DNA of 64,000 bases from Pyropia yezoensis (taxonomy: Eukaryota > Rhodophyta > Bangiophyceae > Bangiales > Bangiaceae). Position 1 is the first letter of the stretch. Each line of letters opens with the position of its first letter. A program made the translations under genes and the position numbers. The notes beneath the pieces are model-generated. The model ran no database searches. It was not told the DNA's origin and saw only the letters and a list, made by a program, of their open reading frames with translations. The stretch lies in contig CM020618.1 of assembly GCA_009829735.1 (NCBI GenBank), positions 23,483,346 to 23,547,345 on the forward strand. The letters run 5' to 3'. Positions 19,068 through 29,448 of the stretch are shown here, piece after piece.

Positions 19068-20379
19068 TCGCAGAGGGAGAGGTGAACGCGGCCGATCTCG
19101 TGATGGCCCGAGGCGCCCCACCAGACAGAAACTTCATCAAGAGAAACCACGGCAGCGCAATGATGACGGGAGGAGAAAAGGAACGGACTGGGATGGCGAG
19201 GGGGGCGGCGGGTGGGAGGGGGGGGGGGGGCGGGGGGCAGGAAGCCGGCGGCGACGCGGCTGACGCCGACCTCGCCGTACGAGCGGTGCCTGATGAGCAC
19301 TGGCTCGGCTGAGGGCAGCCGCGTGCGTCGTACCGTAGCAGGGGGGCAGTACACCGCAGGCACATGGGCCCCGCCCCTGGCCGCCGGCAACGGAGGCCTT
19401 GCGCGCTCCCCAAGGCCGTCTTGACCGTTCAGGGTGGCCGTGCGCGCACATGCACGCGCGCGCACGCGCGCGCGCATGAGCATGTCTTTTGGCAGGGGCA
19501 TCACAGGAGCGTAGAAAGGGGCGGAGGAGGGCAGGGGCCCAAACACCCCCGCCTCACCTGTCCACGGCTTGGCCTTGGCCACCAGCCCCGGTCGGCCTCC
19601 GCCGGACCAGTGGGTATGGGCGGCTGCACGGGGGTGAGGAAGGCGGCCTCGGCGGCGCGCCGTGGTACGCCGGCGTTGCCTGGCCCGCGCGCGCCCTGGT
19701 CCGCCGTGCGTTCGCAGGCGCCAGGGACGAACGGCGCCAGTTGGCGGGGGACTGGGGAAGAAGCGTGGGAGGAGGGGGGGGCAGGGGGAGAGGTGGCGGT
19801 CAGCGCGGCTCGGCCTTGCGTGGCGGGAGCGCGGGGCCCAACACGACCGGGCCCACCGCCGTTGGCGTCCCCGCCGTCGTGGCGGGAAGAGGGTCGACGC
19901 TACCGCGCCATGAGGGCCTGCCTGCCCCGCAGCCGCGTCTCTTCCCCGCTGGCAGGCCGCGGTAGCACGGTTGGGCCGGCCCGCATGGCGCCCGCCCGTG
20001 CTCCTCCGGCCGACCGAACGAGCTTTCGCGGTCATCTCGACCGCGGCGCGCGAGCGCGCGCGCGGGTCCGACGGCGGGTCCGCCGGGTATGCCTCCCCGC
20101 CTTGGCGGGACTGTTAGGCGCCATGGGCCGAGAGGGGCGGCGCTGGGAGGCCTTCTGATGCACATATGCCGAGCAGAGGGGGGGGGGCTCCTTCTGTTTT
20201 CGTGGGGAGGGGGGGGGCCGCTTCCTTACACCACTCCGTGCACGGCCACCGCGAGCACCCCCCCCCACATGACCCTTTCCGAGGGGTACGACGCTCTGTA
20301 ATGCAGTCCGCCGGACCCCCCCAGGCGGAGTTTATGTGCTCCGCCAGTCGGCCCACGTCGCGATATCTAGATACTATGT
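19068..20379. other. Intergenic, GC-rich, with a Z-DNA-prone tract
   Basis: Contains alternating CG/CA purine-pyrimidine DNA at about 19441-19485 and several G runs. The open frames (for example minus 18989-20035) are repetitive Arg/Ala/Pro. No gene seen. Confidence 0.4.
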
Positions 20380-20481
20380 ACGTACCTTCTGGTGCTATAT
20401 ACTTGCTAACTCCGACACCCTAAACCAGGTGTTGTGTGTACAAGCGTTCCGGTTCAGCGCAGTCCGACGCCGTCGAACGGC
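20380..20481. repeat. Dispersed repeat A, copy 2
   Basis: Same ordered motifs as 6766-6876 in the same orientation (CTATATACTTGCTAA, CCCTAAACC, GCGTTCCGGTTCAGCG, TCGAACGGCC). It ends about 100 bp before the LSM5 duplication block. Confidence 0.7.
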
Positions 20482-20582
20482 CGACGGACAGTTGCATCGG
20501 GTATTTAGCTGCTTGCGGCGCTGGGGACGCCTTATGCGCCTCAGTCGGTTGCGGTCAGCAGCGCGGCACAAGCCTGCCTCGG

Positions 20583-21430
20583 TAATGATGAAGAGGCGAC
20601 TTTTCCAACCACGATTGCCAGTTGTGGGGGGCTACTATGAACGTAATACGTGCGCATTCCCTAACCCCGCTCCCGTACATACCGTCTTGGTGGCTGGTCA
20701 TGCACCAATTCCTCCCACACCCCCAGTATCCTCTTGCTCCTCTTTCTCTTTCTCTGGCTTTTGTCTTCGTCCCCAGCCATGGCAGACCGCTTGCTGCCGC
20801 TGGAACTTATTGACACGTGCATTGGCCGACGGCTGTGGGTCATCATGCGCGGGGACGTGGAGTTTGTGGGCGTCCTCCGCGGCTTTGACGAGTTTGTCAA
20901 CATGGTACGTTTTGTGCGCGGGGATGAGGGTTGGAGATGAGGGGGCAGTGAGGGGGGGGGGGGGGGGGGGGGTGAGGTGAGCAGGAAGCAAGTGGTGTGG
21001 GGGTGGGCAAGGGGAAGTCCCAGGAGCGGTCAATGGCGTCCCTGCTGTTGTGTGCGTCCAAGGGTGCCCGTGGCGGTCGCCGCGTCCGCGGCCGCGTGCG
21101 TTTGCGCCTCCCGCCGCTGTTTCAGAATGGCGGGTGTGCGTAGCGCGCATGAGCTGGTGGGTCAGCCGTTTCAGACTGTCTGGGGAACTGGCCCGTGCAC
21201 CATGTGCTGCCGCTGTCTGTAGTTTCTACCCACGGACGGCATGGTCCACTGACGTCCCTCTGATTCCCGCCTTGCTGCGATGTGGTTGCCATCCTGGATG
21301 TCGCCGCGCGGGTGTGCTGTGGCGCTTTGGGCTTTGATGGTGGCCACCTTGCCCTCGCTCCCACCACTGTATCATTTCTCCCATTGTGGGTTCCGCCTCT
21401 CCTTTTGGCCTCCACTTGGACGTTGTTGCC
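20583..21430 (+). repeat. Segmental duplication, parental LSM5 copy
   Basis: Partner of 4241-5087. The shared block begins 196 bp upstream of the LSM5 ATG and stops 8 bp before the end of the intron, so exon 2 lies just outside it. Confidence 0.93.
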
Positions 21431-21696
21431 ACGCACAGGTCCTCGACGACGTTACCGAGTACACCCGCGCCACCGACGGCAGCGGGGAGGTGGAGCAGAT
21501 CGCCCGGGAGACGGTCCTCCTCAATGGCAACAACGTGTGCATGCTCGCGCCTGGCTCCCGGGGGCCCGCCGCCAAGGCGGCACGGCCGTTCCGCCCCGTC
21601 CCGCCGGCGGCCGCGGCTACGGCCGAGGGCGGCGGGGGCGGGAAGGCCGCCGCTGCCGCGGGCCTCCGCCTCCCCCCGCCGACGGCCGCTCCATGA
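20779..21696 (+). CDS. LSM5: U6 snRNA-associated Sm-like protein LSm5 (2 exons)
   Basis: Exon 1 is 20779-20904 and exon 2 is 21439-21696, with a 534-nt phase-0 intron (GTACGT...CACAG), giving 127 residues. LSm5 is one of the seven Sm-fold subunits in the Lsm2-8 ring on U6 snRNA and the Lsm1-7 decapping ring. Exon 1 gives [31 protein letters not shown] (Sm1). Exon 2 opens with [10 protein letters not shown] and continues to [16 protein letters not shown] (Sm2, with the G-N pair at the RNA-binding loop). The intron sits at the NM/VLDDV junction. The usual length is about 90 residues; here an Ala/Pro/Gly-rich tail of about 35 residues is added after the fold. The sequence upstream of the ATG ends in CCCCAGCC, so a 5'UTR intron is possible. 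Confidence 0.93.
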
Positions 21697-22228
21697 CGTG
21701 GCCCGCCGCCCTTGGGGTGCCGTCGAGTGAATAGAATGCTGTGGGGATGGAGGGCGAAGCCGCAACATGGCGTTTGTCGCGCGTAGTGGTGCCAGGGGAG
21801 GGGGCAGCGGCCATGGCTGGGGAAGCCTGCGGGGGCATGCCGCTGGCCACGGCAGCCAGACGCTCGCACACGGCGCGCATCTGGGAGGGCGGGAACCATG
21901 CACGTCATGAGGTTAGGGGGGGAGGACTAGGCGTTGAAACACATGGGGCAGGGAGAGTTGGCGCGGGGATGTACGTGGGGGAAAGCAATTGGCGCGCCAC
22001 TGCGCGCATCCGCGGGGGCGTATTCGTCGGCGACGCGAGGCGTAGTGACACTCGCCCCGGTTGCGGCACGGAGGGCAGCAGCGAGCTCTTGCGGGGTTTG
22101 AACCCAGCGCCCTGGCGAGTGCGCTGGACAGGACAGGTGTGTGATCGGACGTGAGTGTTTGTCTCCCAGTCGTTTCCCGCTCGTTCTTTTCTATGGGTGG
22201 CCACCCCGCCCGTACCCCCGGCGGCTGC
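21697..22228. other. Intergenic, no gene seen
   Basis: Separates LSM5 from the convergent transporter gene. A GGTTTGAACCC motif at 22087-22097 was examined as a possible tRNA arm on the minus strand and not accepted (see rejected items). Confidence 0.4.
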
Positions 22229-24289
22229 CTATACGATCGACCTCCGTGACCGCCCCCCCTTGCCCCCGAGGAGCCCCTCCAAGTGGGCCAGACGCGCCAT
22301 CGCCCCCCCCGCCACGGCAAGCAGCACCGCGCACACCGCCACGACGGTGCGGACAGACAGGTCGGCGGCGAGGGCGGCCACCACAATCCCATTGAGGGGC
22401 AGCCGAAAGTACGTGAGCAGCGCCGCACGGCTCGCGTCGGGCACCAGCGGCGCGCGAAGGGTGGAGAGGGCGGGCAAGTAGACGCCGACAGCCAACTCAA
22501 ACGCCAAAAACACCGCGTACACCGTCGCGGGACTGGGCGACGGCCGCGTCGAGAGGCCCGCAAACAGCGCCGCGGTCGCCACTACGACGCCCAGCAAGAG
22601 GATGCCCACGGGAAGGGGGGCGCGCCGCCGCCGCGGCGCAGTGGGGGGGGAGGGGGAGGTGGCCACGCACGCCGACAGGGGGGGGGGCGATGGCCACAGC
22701 CGCCCCCGGCCGAGGCGGCGTAGCAGGCCCGACGCCCATGAGCCGTGGTTAGCGGCCGGCAACGACGTGGGGCTGCTGGCCGCGGGGGGGGGGGAAGAGG
22801 CGCCCGCGGCGGAGGCAGCCCGCGCCGCCGCGCCCGTCGCGGTCCCGCGGACGGTGGTGGCGGTGCCTGGCGACGGACTGAGGGGGGCAGCGCCGGTGGG
22901 GGTACCCCACGCAGAGGCGGACGACGGTGGCCCGGTGCTGCCGATGCTGCCCTCGCTGGCGGCCGTGGCCACTGACGTGCAGCAGCCGCCGGTTGCCCCC
23001 GGGTCCCCCACCACCAACGGATTCGACGGCGGCAGGCCCACTCCCTCCCCCGTCGGCAGCTCCCCAACTCCCGCCGGCGACGCGGCGGTGAGGATGCCAA
23101 AGAGGGATGAGCCCACCATCGTGGCGGCCATGAACGAGGAGAAGACGAGCCCGTGGGGCAGCCCTGGCGGGGTGGGCGGTGGCCCGCCGCCGGGGGGTAC
23201 CGCCGCCGCCGCTGCAGCGGCGGCCGCCTCCTCCAGCGCGGGTGTCCACAAAAAGGTAAACGTGTACAGGGCGCCCTCAAATGCCGACTGGATGGTGCCG
23301 AGTAGCAGCACCCGCTCGTCCCGCCGCGCCGCCCCAACGGCCTGCCGGAGGCTGCTGCTCACCGCGAGCATGCTCGCGCGGACGCTACCCAGACAGGCGC
23401 GGGAGGTGCTCGTGGGCGCACACCGCTTGGCGTCCCCGCCCGCATCCCAGCTGACGCTCCGCGCGTAGCCGTCGCCACTGCCGCCGCCACTGCCACCACC
23501 GCCACCGTCAACACCTCCCCCGCTCCCTCCATAGTTCTCTTCCCACGTCAGCGCCACCACCGTCCCGCACACGGCCAGGACGGCGGCGGCAACGTCAAAC
23601 GGGGCGACCGCCCCCCAGGCAGCCACGGCCAGGGCGCCCACCCCCCCCGCCACAATGGCCACCACCCCATTCCCAAACGCGGCCGCCCCAAACAGGCGTC
23701 CCAGCCCCGCCGGCGGGTACCCCCGCGTCCGGTGGGCTGACACCATCCACGCCTCGGGGGCGGCAAAAAGGAGGCTGTAGGCCACCCCGCCCAGCACCCG
23801 CCCGGCGGCGAGCACCGCGAACCGGCCCACGTGCTTGGTTGCGCACGACCCCGCGTATATGGCACAGTAGAGGAGCACCGCCCGCTTGCGCCCGTACACG
23901 TCGGCCGCCGACGACAGGGCGGTGCCGCCCACCGCCGACGCCGCAAAGCCAATGATGTACAGCCGCGCAATGGACGACCGCTCAAAGCCGTACGACGCGT
24001 ACAGGGCGTACACGTAGGGGCCCTGCAGCCAGTCGGCGGCCATGGCCATCAGATAGACGGTCAGATAGTTGGTGCGGAAGCGGGCCTCTCCCGCCGCCGC
24101 CGCCGACGCTGAACCGGCTGTAGATCTGCCGCCACCCGTGCTGCCGCCATCCCCACCCTCTGAGGCAGCGTGCCGACCGCCACCGCCGCCGCTGTCGCCC
24201 CTGCCGTCACCGCGCGCCGTCGCTCGCTGCTCCGCGATGCGAGCAAAGACAACGGCCAGCAGGGTGAGCCCGAGCGCGGCGGCGTACAT
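22229..24289 (-). CDS. MFSD5/MOT2-like molybdate-anion transporter
   Basis: The frame gives 686 residues from the ATG at 24289, where a first membrane helix begins at once (MYAAALGLTLLAVVFARIAE) as in MFSD5. An upstream in-frame extension to 24406 adds a Pro-rich leader and cannot be excluded. Family signature blocks are NYLTVYLMAMAADWLQGPY, DVYGRKRAVLLYC (the MFS loop 2-3 Gly-Arg-Lys), GRVLGGVAYSLLF, PEAWMVSAH, WEENYGG, RDERVLLLGTIQSAFEGALY, FTFLWTPALE, GLVFSSFMAATMVGSSLF and YLPALSTLRAPLVPD. About a dozen helices are expected in the plasma or internal membrane. Two Gly/Ser/Pro/Ala-rich insertions, one after WEENYGG and a larger one after the SSLFGILTA helix, make it about 230 residues longer than animal MFSD5. 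Intronless. Confidence 0.88.
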   Translation of the reverse strand: MYAAALGLTLLAVVFARIAEQRATARGDGRGDSGGGGGRHAASEGGDGGSTGGGRSTAGSASAAAAGEARFRTNYLTVYLMAMAADWLQGPYVYALYASYGFERSSIARLYIIGFAASAVGGTALSSAADVYGRKRAVLLYCAIYAGSCATKHVGRFAVLAAGRVLGGVAYSLLFAAPEAWMVSAHRTRGYPPAGLGRLFGAAAFGNGVVAIVAGGVGALAVAAWGAVAPFDVAAAVLAVCGTVVALTWEENYGGSGGGVDGGGGGSGGGSGDGYARSVSWDAGGDAKRCAPTSTSRACLGSVRASMLAVSSSLRQAVGAARRDERVLLLGTIQSAFEGALYTFTFLWTPALEEAAAAAAAAAVPPGGGPPPTPPGLPHGLVFSSFMAATMVGSSLFGILTAASPAGVGELPTGEGVGLPPSNPLVVGDPGATGGCCTSVATAASEGSIGSTGPPSSASAWGTPTGAAPLSPSPGTATTVRGTATGAAARAASAAGASSPPPAASSPTSLPAANHGSWASGLLRRLGRGRLWPSPPPLSACVATSPSPPTAPRRRRAPLPVGILLLGVVVATAALFAGLSTRPSPSPATVYAVFLAFELAVGVYLPALSTLRAPLVPDASRAALLTYFRLPLNGIVVAALAADLSVRTVVAVCAVLLAVAGGAMARLAHLEGLLGGKGGRSRRSIV

Positions 24290-25497
24290 GGCCGCACCGG
24301 CGGTGGGAGGGGCGGGAGTCGCGGCGGAACGCGCATGGGAGGGTGCAGGGCGGGGGGGGGGGGAGCGCCGCTGCTGCAAGAGCAAATGTAGAGGGGGGAA
24401 ACGCACGCGGAGGGAGCAGGGGGCGGAGAGAGAGGGGGAAGGTGGGAGGAGTCAAGGATGAAGGAGTGGGGAAGCAGGAGGAAAAGAAGGGGGGGGGGGG
24501 AAGGCTGAGAGAGGGCGGCGCAACGGGGTAAAAGGGAGGCGACGCGCGGGGGGGCGAGGCGCTGCCGGGCTGTGCCGGCCGCGCCAACGCCCCTCGGCGG
24601 GAGCCGCAAGGGGAGAAAGCGGGGGGGCTGTAAGTGTTGCTTTGACCCGGGTGCCAGCTGCCGTCACGCCGTGGCACGCCCAGCCGCGAGGCCGCACGGG
24701 AGGAGGGGGGGGGCAATGGGGGGACGGGAAAGCTGACGCCGCCGCCGCCACCACCGCAACTGCCGCCGCCGACACGGCCGCCGCCGCCACCCACAGGCCG
24801 ATGACCACCACTGACACGCAGCGGTGGCGCGGCAACGGCAACGGGCTCACGGCGGTGGCGGCTGGCAGGCGACACGGCGGCAGCGGGGGGGGGCTCCTCC
24901 CAGTGGCAGCACCAGGCGCGCACGCGCGCGCTCGCCGCGGGGGGGGGGGGGTACGGGCCGCACGGCGGCAGCGGCGGCAGCACAGAGGGCCACCGTAAAT
25001 GGCAGGGACCGGCAGTAGGTAGCGGCGGTGGGAGCGGCCGTAGCGGCGGCGACAGCGGCGGTAACGGCAGAGGTAGGCGGTGGCGGCAGCTACGGCGGCA
25101 GCAACGGCGACGACGACGGGCGGCAATGGCGATGGCGGTGGAGGCAGAGACGGGGGCGTTGCTCGCATAGACGGGCCGCGGCGTGGCGCGGCACGGCGCG
25201 GCACGGCGCGGGCGGGCAGGTCAGAAGACAAGCAGGCAGGTAGGCAACCCGGCGGGTGGCTCGGCGATGGGGTAACAGCGGTGGATGGGGCACGGGGAGC
25301 GGGCCGGCGGCGGGGGTGCGCCACCCGTATCCAGGCTGGGAATACGGGAGCGCAGGTGCCCCCGCTCGGCTGACACGTCGCCCCGCTGCGGGCTGGCTGG
25401 CGACGGGTGCGCGTGTTGGCACAGTGCTCGGCGGGTGGGTCGTGGTGCCAGGCACGACCCTGGTACTGTAGTGGACTGATCTTGCCGCTTTGACACT
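24290..25497. repeat. GC-rich low-complexity DNA upstream of the transporter
   Basis: Purine-rich runs (24400-24540) lead into GGCGGC/GCGACGG repeats (24700-25200). They look like the promoter-side flank of the transporter followed by minisatellite-like DNA. No gene seen. It ends at the target duplication of the next transposon. Confidence 0.5.
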
Positions 25498-25505
25498 ACA
25501 CGATG

Positions 25506-26598
25506 GGCCCCGATACCATGCACACACGAGCTCTAAATTTCTCCAATATTCTTCCGACCAATAGAATCCGACCTGTCCCAGGTTCGTTCAGTAAGTGATG
25601 GACAGGAGCGACCGATCTCGACGATTCCTAGCCGCATGTAGTATGTACCGGCTCACAGCGCACGAGGGCATTTGGCCTTCAGCCAATAGAATCCCCGGAA
25701 TACTGCATTCACATATTTCACCACGCATGGGAAGAATAGTTTGAAAGATCATCATCGCCTCGACTTTTAAATAATCTTTTGCCCAGGGGAAGGTTTCTGG
25801 TGGTCGCCGCGCCCCTCACTTCACCCTTCCGTCCCCGGGGCTGCCCCCATACCTCGTCTCGTCGCGTGTCCAGGATCCCCCACCACATTCACCGCCATCA
25901 CCATTCGCACCTCGCGTCATGCCGAGAGCCCCCCCCCCCCTCCCCAGCATGGCCACCGCTGCCGACGGCCGTCGTCGCCGGAACAGCCTCCGACAACGAC
26001 GCCGCTACCGTCGCCGCGACCGCCGCCTGTCCCCACCGCGGCGGCGGCGAACACCGATGCCGCAGCCCCCGCGTCGACGCAAGCCTCCACCTGGTCCGCG
26101 CCGCCCACACTGGCGGCGGCGCGCGCGGCGGCAGGGGCACTGGCAGCAGCGCCGACCGACAGGCTACCAGCCGCAGTCACCGCCGCTGACGGGGAGGTGT
26201 CAATGCCGCGGACGGGGGCGAGTCACCGCCCATGGGGCCGCCGCCACCCCCTACTACATTCTTCCCCGCTCACATGAGAGACCTGCGCAAGGACGCCTCG
26301 CCACGCAGCCACCCTCAAACCCCATTCAGTTCAAGGTGGTGCCATCTCCTTACCCCCCCCGGCGGTCCCTCTCCACCATAATACATCGCCATCCATAGTG
26401 CCATCAATAGTGCAGCTTCTGGAAGTCCGACGACCGCAGTCATACGAGAGGACGCCGTTCGCTCCACTGCCTCCTTCCTGGGCGAGCAAGAACATTCGAA
26501 AACTTTAAACCTTTTCCTGTAGCCCGCAAAGCGCAAATCAATAATCAAAAGCATCCCTAATCAAAACAAAAAACTCGTGTGTGCATGGTACCCGAGCC
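25506..26598. mobile_element. Complete TIR transposon, same family as 2189-3491
   Basis: The 25-bp terminal inverted repeats, 25506-25530 and 26574-26598, differ at three positions and share ACCATGCACACACGAG. A perfect 8-bp direct repeat, ACACGATG, flanks it at 25498-25505 and 26599-26606. The termini align with those of the element at 2189, and the subterminal CCTAATCAAAACAAAAAA also occurs in that family. CCAATAGAATCC appears twice near the left end (25558 and 25683). The 1093-bp interior carries a GC-rich block (about 25790-26260) in which one frame reads Thr/Ala/Ser/Pro-rich sequence such as STQASTWSAPPTLAAARAAA. This may be captured host sequence, but I do not recognise it. No transposase. 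Confidence 0.87.
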
Positions 26599-26625
26599 AC
26601 ACGATGCCCGTTCGAAGGCAGACTA

Positions 26626-27693
26626 CATATGTGGCGGGTCACTAAAGAATCCTCATCTTTCTTGGCTCTGAACATTTTTGAGTTAGACACACCACTCGAA
26701 CGGCCTCCGCGAGAGCTGTCCAACGGTGCCCTTTTCTTCCCGAGAGCACGAATATTTCGAATTTTACGGGCGTAAGTACATGCTTTGAACATTTTGTGCA
26801 CTTTAGGATGGCTCAAAAAAGTGCAAACGCTTTAGAGGTGTTGCCGTACTTAGAGTGGTACTTGCGGATATCTTCATACAAAAGTAACTTTTGGATGGCG
26901 CCACTTCTCAGCCAGCGCCGCTCCACAGCTGCCGCGCTTTTTTCCCGCCAGGCGAACCCGCAGTGCGGACCGATGCTCCTCGTGCTGTTATGTTAGACCC
27001 CCCGACTAGTGCTCCCGCTGCCGTTGTAGATGCCTCGACGGTAGTCGCTGTTGGAGCCAACAGTATAGTGTGGCGGTGGCTGGCCTGCAGATGGCGGAGC
27101 ACACGCGAATGGAGCTGGGGCCAGCGAGCCCGTTAGCCGAGGCAGGGGCCTCCGAGGCAGCGCCCCGCCTGCAAGGCCCGACTTCCCTGCACTCCCTCGG
27201 TGCGGGAACGAACGGCATCAACCCGCCTCGGTCCGTTGCCTGTGAGAGCGATAGCTGTGGAGGCGACGCGTCTGATACTGGTCGCTCAAGCGTGCCGTTG
27301 CCGCTGGTTCGGAAGCTGCGTCTGCACATGGACTCGTGCTCCGGTACCAACAAGTCCCAGTTCTTTTATGGGGGGTAGCCTGGCTCCCGCCCACAGCAGC
27401 GTCTCCAGCTGCCAGCTTGGTCGCCCGGTCAAGACTGCCGCCACCATTACCAACGTGTGCGCCGCGAGCTCCACCCCGCTGGGCGCGCGCGCGCCGATGC
27501 CGCCGCAACGGCGACGCGGACTGTACTGCTCTGTCACCCACGCGGATATTTTGAAGAATCGCACGATAACTACTCATCCTTGGGATCTTGTCGTCCTCGC
27601 GGTCACTTTAGAACGCACCATCTTCAGGAGGCGCTATCTCTGGTCGACCGACCTCAAAAAAGATGAGGATTCTATAGTGACCCGCCACATATA
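26626..27693. mobile_element. Second TIR element, TA-flanked, adjacent to the previous one
   Basis: Inverted repeats of about 37 bp lie at 26626-26662 and about 27655-27693. They read ATATGTGGCGGGTCACT[A/T], AGAATCCTCATCTTT, and differ at about three positions. TA lies outside each end (26624-26625 and 27694-27695), compatible with a TA target-site duplication as in Tc1/mariner/pogo elements, although two bases prove little. The interior, 26.9-27.6 kb, is GC-rich without a recognised transposase, so it is probably a non-autonomous element. It starts 19 bp beyond the duplication of the neighbouring element. Confidence 0.75.
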
Positions 27694-27957
27694 TACTAGT
27701 GTGTGGTATGGTGACAGCTCGACTTTACTGTATGTACTTGTGTGCGGAATGGGTACGATGTGCTATGCATTGCTTTGTCGACACCGCATGTGGCTCCCGT
27801 CATCCCCACACCTTCATCCGCGGTGCAGCCCTGACCTCGCCGTGCTAAGCAACTGCCCAAGCCCCGTTCTCTCCCTCGCACCACCGCCTTCACCCATCCC
27901 CCTCGCGACCGTTTCCTTTTATTTTTTCTCGCCTCGCCTTCCCCTTCCTCTGCCGCC

Positions 27958-28907
27958 ATGACGTGGATGGAGGCGCTGCCGCCGCTGGTGATCATCACGG
28001 TGGCGCTTGCGGGGATGGGCACCCTCCAGGACGCGGTGCACCGGGTGGCGTACAAGGAGGTGCGTATTAGCAGTGTCTCCCCCTGTTCTATCTGTTCTTG
28101 TCGTTTTTTTCTGCCTTCGTGTTTTTTTCTTGCCGTTTGGCCCGCGCCCGCATATGCTGGATCCATCAGAGAAGGGGGGGCGAGGATGGGTGGGTGGGTG
28201 GGTGGGTGACACCATGGCGGGGGCGTGTGTGGGTGGGCGGGCGTGTGGGCGGTGTTTGCGAGCACGGGTTTGCGGGGTTGGGGGGGCATGGTGCGGATGA
28301 TGTGAGGGTGGGGGGGGTGAGAGAGGGGGAAATGGTGGCCCCGTCAACGTGGCGACCGGGCGCGGCCACCCACGTGGGCGCGGCGGGTGGCCGGCGGGTC
28401 TCAGGCGGCGGCGGGTGCTGCGCCAGCGGCGCGGGGAGCCGTGGGTGGCCGTGACGAGCGGCGAGGGCGCGGGGGTGGTCAAGGGGGGGGGAGTAGGGAC
28501 GGTGGCCGCGGGTCCCTTCGCCCTCTCGTCAGCCGACCGGCCGGCGGGGTGTGGTGGATGGGACGGTGGGGTGACCTCTGCTGGCAGAGGGAGTGGGGCG
28601 TCAGGGGGATCCGCTGCTGACGGCGGCGGCGGTGGGGTGTGGCGTCACGTTGGGCCGACCTTCTGACCCCGCTTTTTTCGGTTTGTTGCTCTCGTTCCTT
28701 TCTCTGCTTGAGTCCTGTCCTCACGCCCGCACCCCGCATCCCCCCCCCTTTTCCCCACCCCCCCTGCCACAGGGCAAGAAGGTGCAACGGGACCGCTTTT
28801 CCAGCCTCATGGACGCGCGGGATGCGACGGTGCGGGCAGAGGCGGCCGCCGTTGCCGCCTCTGCGTCGTCGTCCTCCTCGTCGTCGGCGCGTCCGTCATC
28901 GCCTTAA
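27958..28907 (+). CDS. NDUFA1/MWFE-like complex I subunit (2 exons)
   Basis: Exon 1 is 27958-28059 and exon 2 is 28773-28907, with a 713-nt phase-0 intron (GTGCGT...GCCACAG), giving 78 residues. The product resembles the one-helix accessory subunit MWFE of mitochondrial NADH:ubiquinone oxidoreductase. It starts MTWMEALPPLVIITVALAG with a single membrane helix at residues about 5-22. HRVAYKE ends exon 1, and FSSLMDARDATVR in exon 2 corresponds to the LMERDRRV segment of the family. The Ser/Ala-rich tail is extra. The ATG context, GCCGCCATGA, is good. The family is short and weakly conserved, so the call rests on the N-terminal pattern, length and the LM-x-RD block. Confidence 0.72.
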
Positions 28908-29448
28908 GGGGGGGGGGTCCCATACAAATCCAAAGTTCCTACCTCTTGGAAGGGAAGGGATGGGAAGGGGTGGGAAGGGGGGAGAGGGATGGGGGAAGGT
29001 GGTGGGGCTGAGATGGGCTGTTGAGCACGTGCCTTGTTGTAACGGCCGGTGGCTCGCGGCGGCGGTGTGGTCCGCACAGTCACATCCGCGGCCGGTGGGG
29101 GTCCACGTCGGCTGTGGTGGGCTATGTGCCGCGTCGTTGTGGCGGCGGTGGGCGGCGTCAGCGCGGGCTGCCGGCCGGGGTCATATGCTTGCGTGGATGG
29201 GCACGGACGGTCTTTTTTGTTCTGTTTTTTAGTGAGCGACGACCGGCAGTGCCCCCCGTTGCTCGGCGCACCGCTTCTTGCTAAGGTGGGGAGCCGCCTC
29301 GCGACGGTTGTCGGGTGGAACCCGTTTTTTTGTTGCTTGGTGCGCCAGCGCCCAGGCGCGGCGAGCGCCTGCCAACGCCCGCCCCCCGCCCCCTACTCTC
29401 CATCTTTGCATATTGCGCCTGCCGTCGCCGCCGACGGCGGGGGCACCC
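28908..29448. other. Intergenic between convergent genes
   Basis: A G-rich start, GGGAAGGG repeats at 28948-28985, then mixed sequence. No gene seen before the stop codon of the UGGT gene. Confidence 0.4.

Noticed and set aside
19441..19485. Alternating CG/CA tract (also 42672-42696)
   Set aside because: Could adopt Z-DNA, but such tracts are expected at this base composition and nothing ties them to a function.
18989..20035. Minus-strand frame upstream of the recombinase
   Set aside because: Arg/Ala/Pro repeats with no similarity to known N-terminal extensions of Cryptons; treated as noise.
22087..22150. GGTTTGAACCC-type sequence resembling a tRNA T-arm on the minus strand
   Set aside because: The T stem pairs only partly, no D-arm or anticodon arm of normal geometry can be drawn, and the acceptor ends do not pair.
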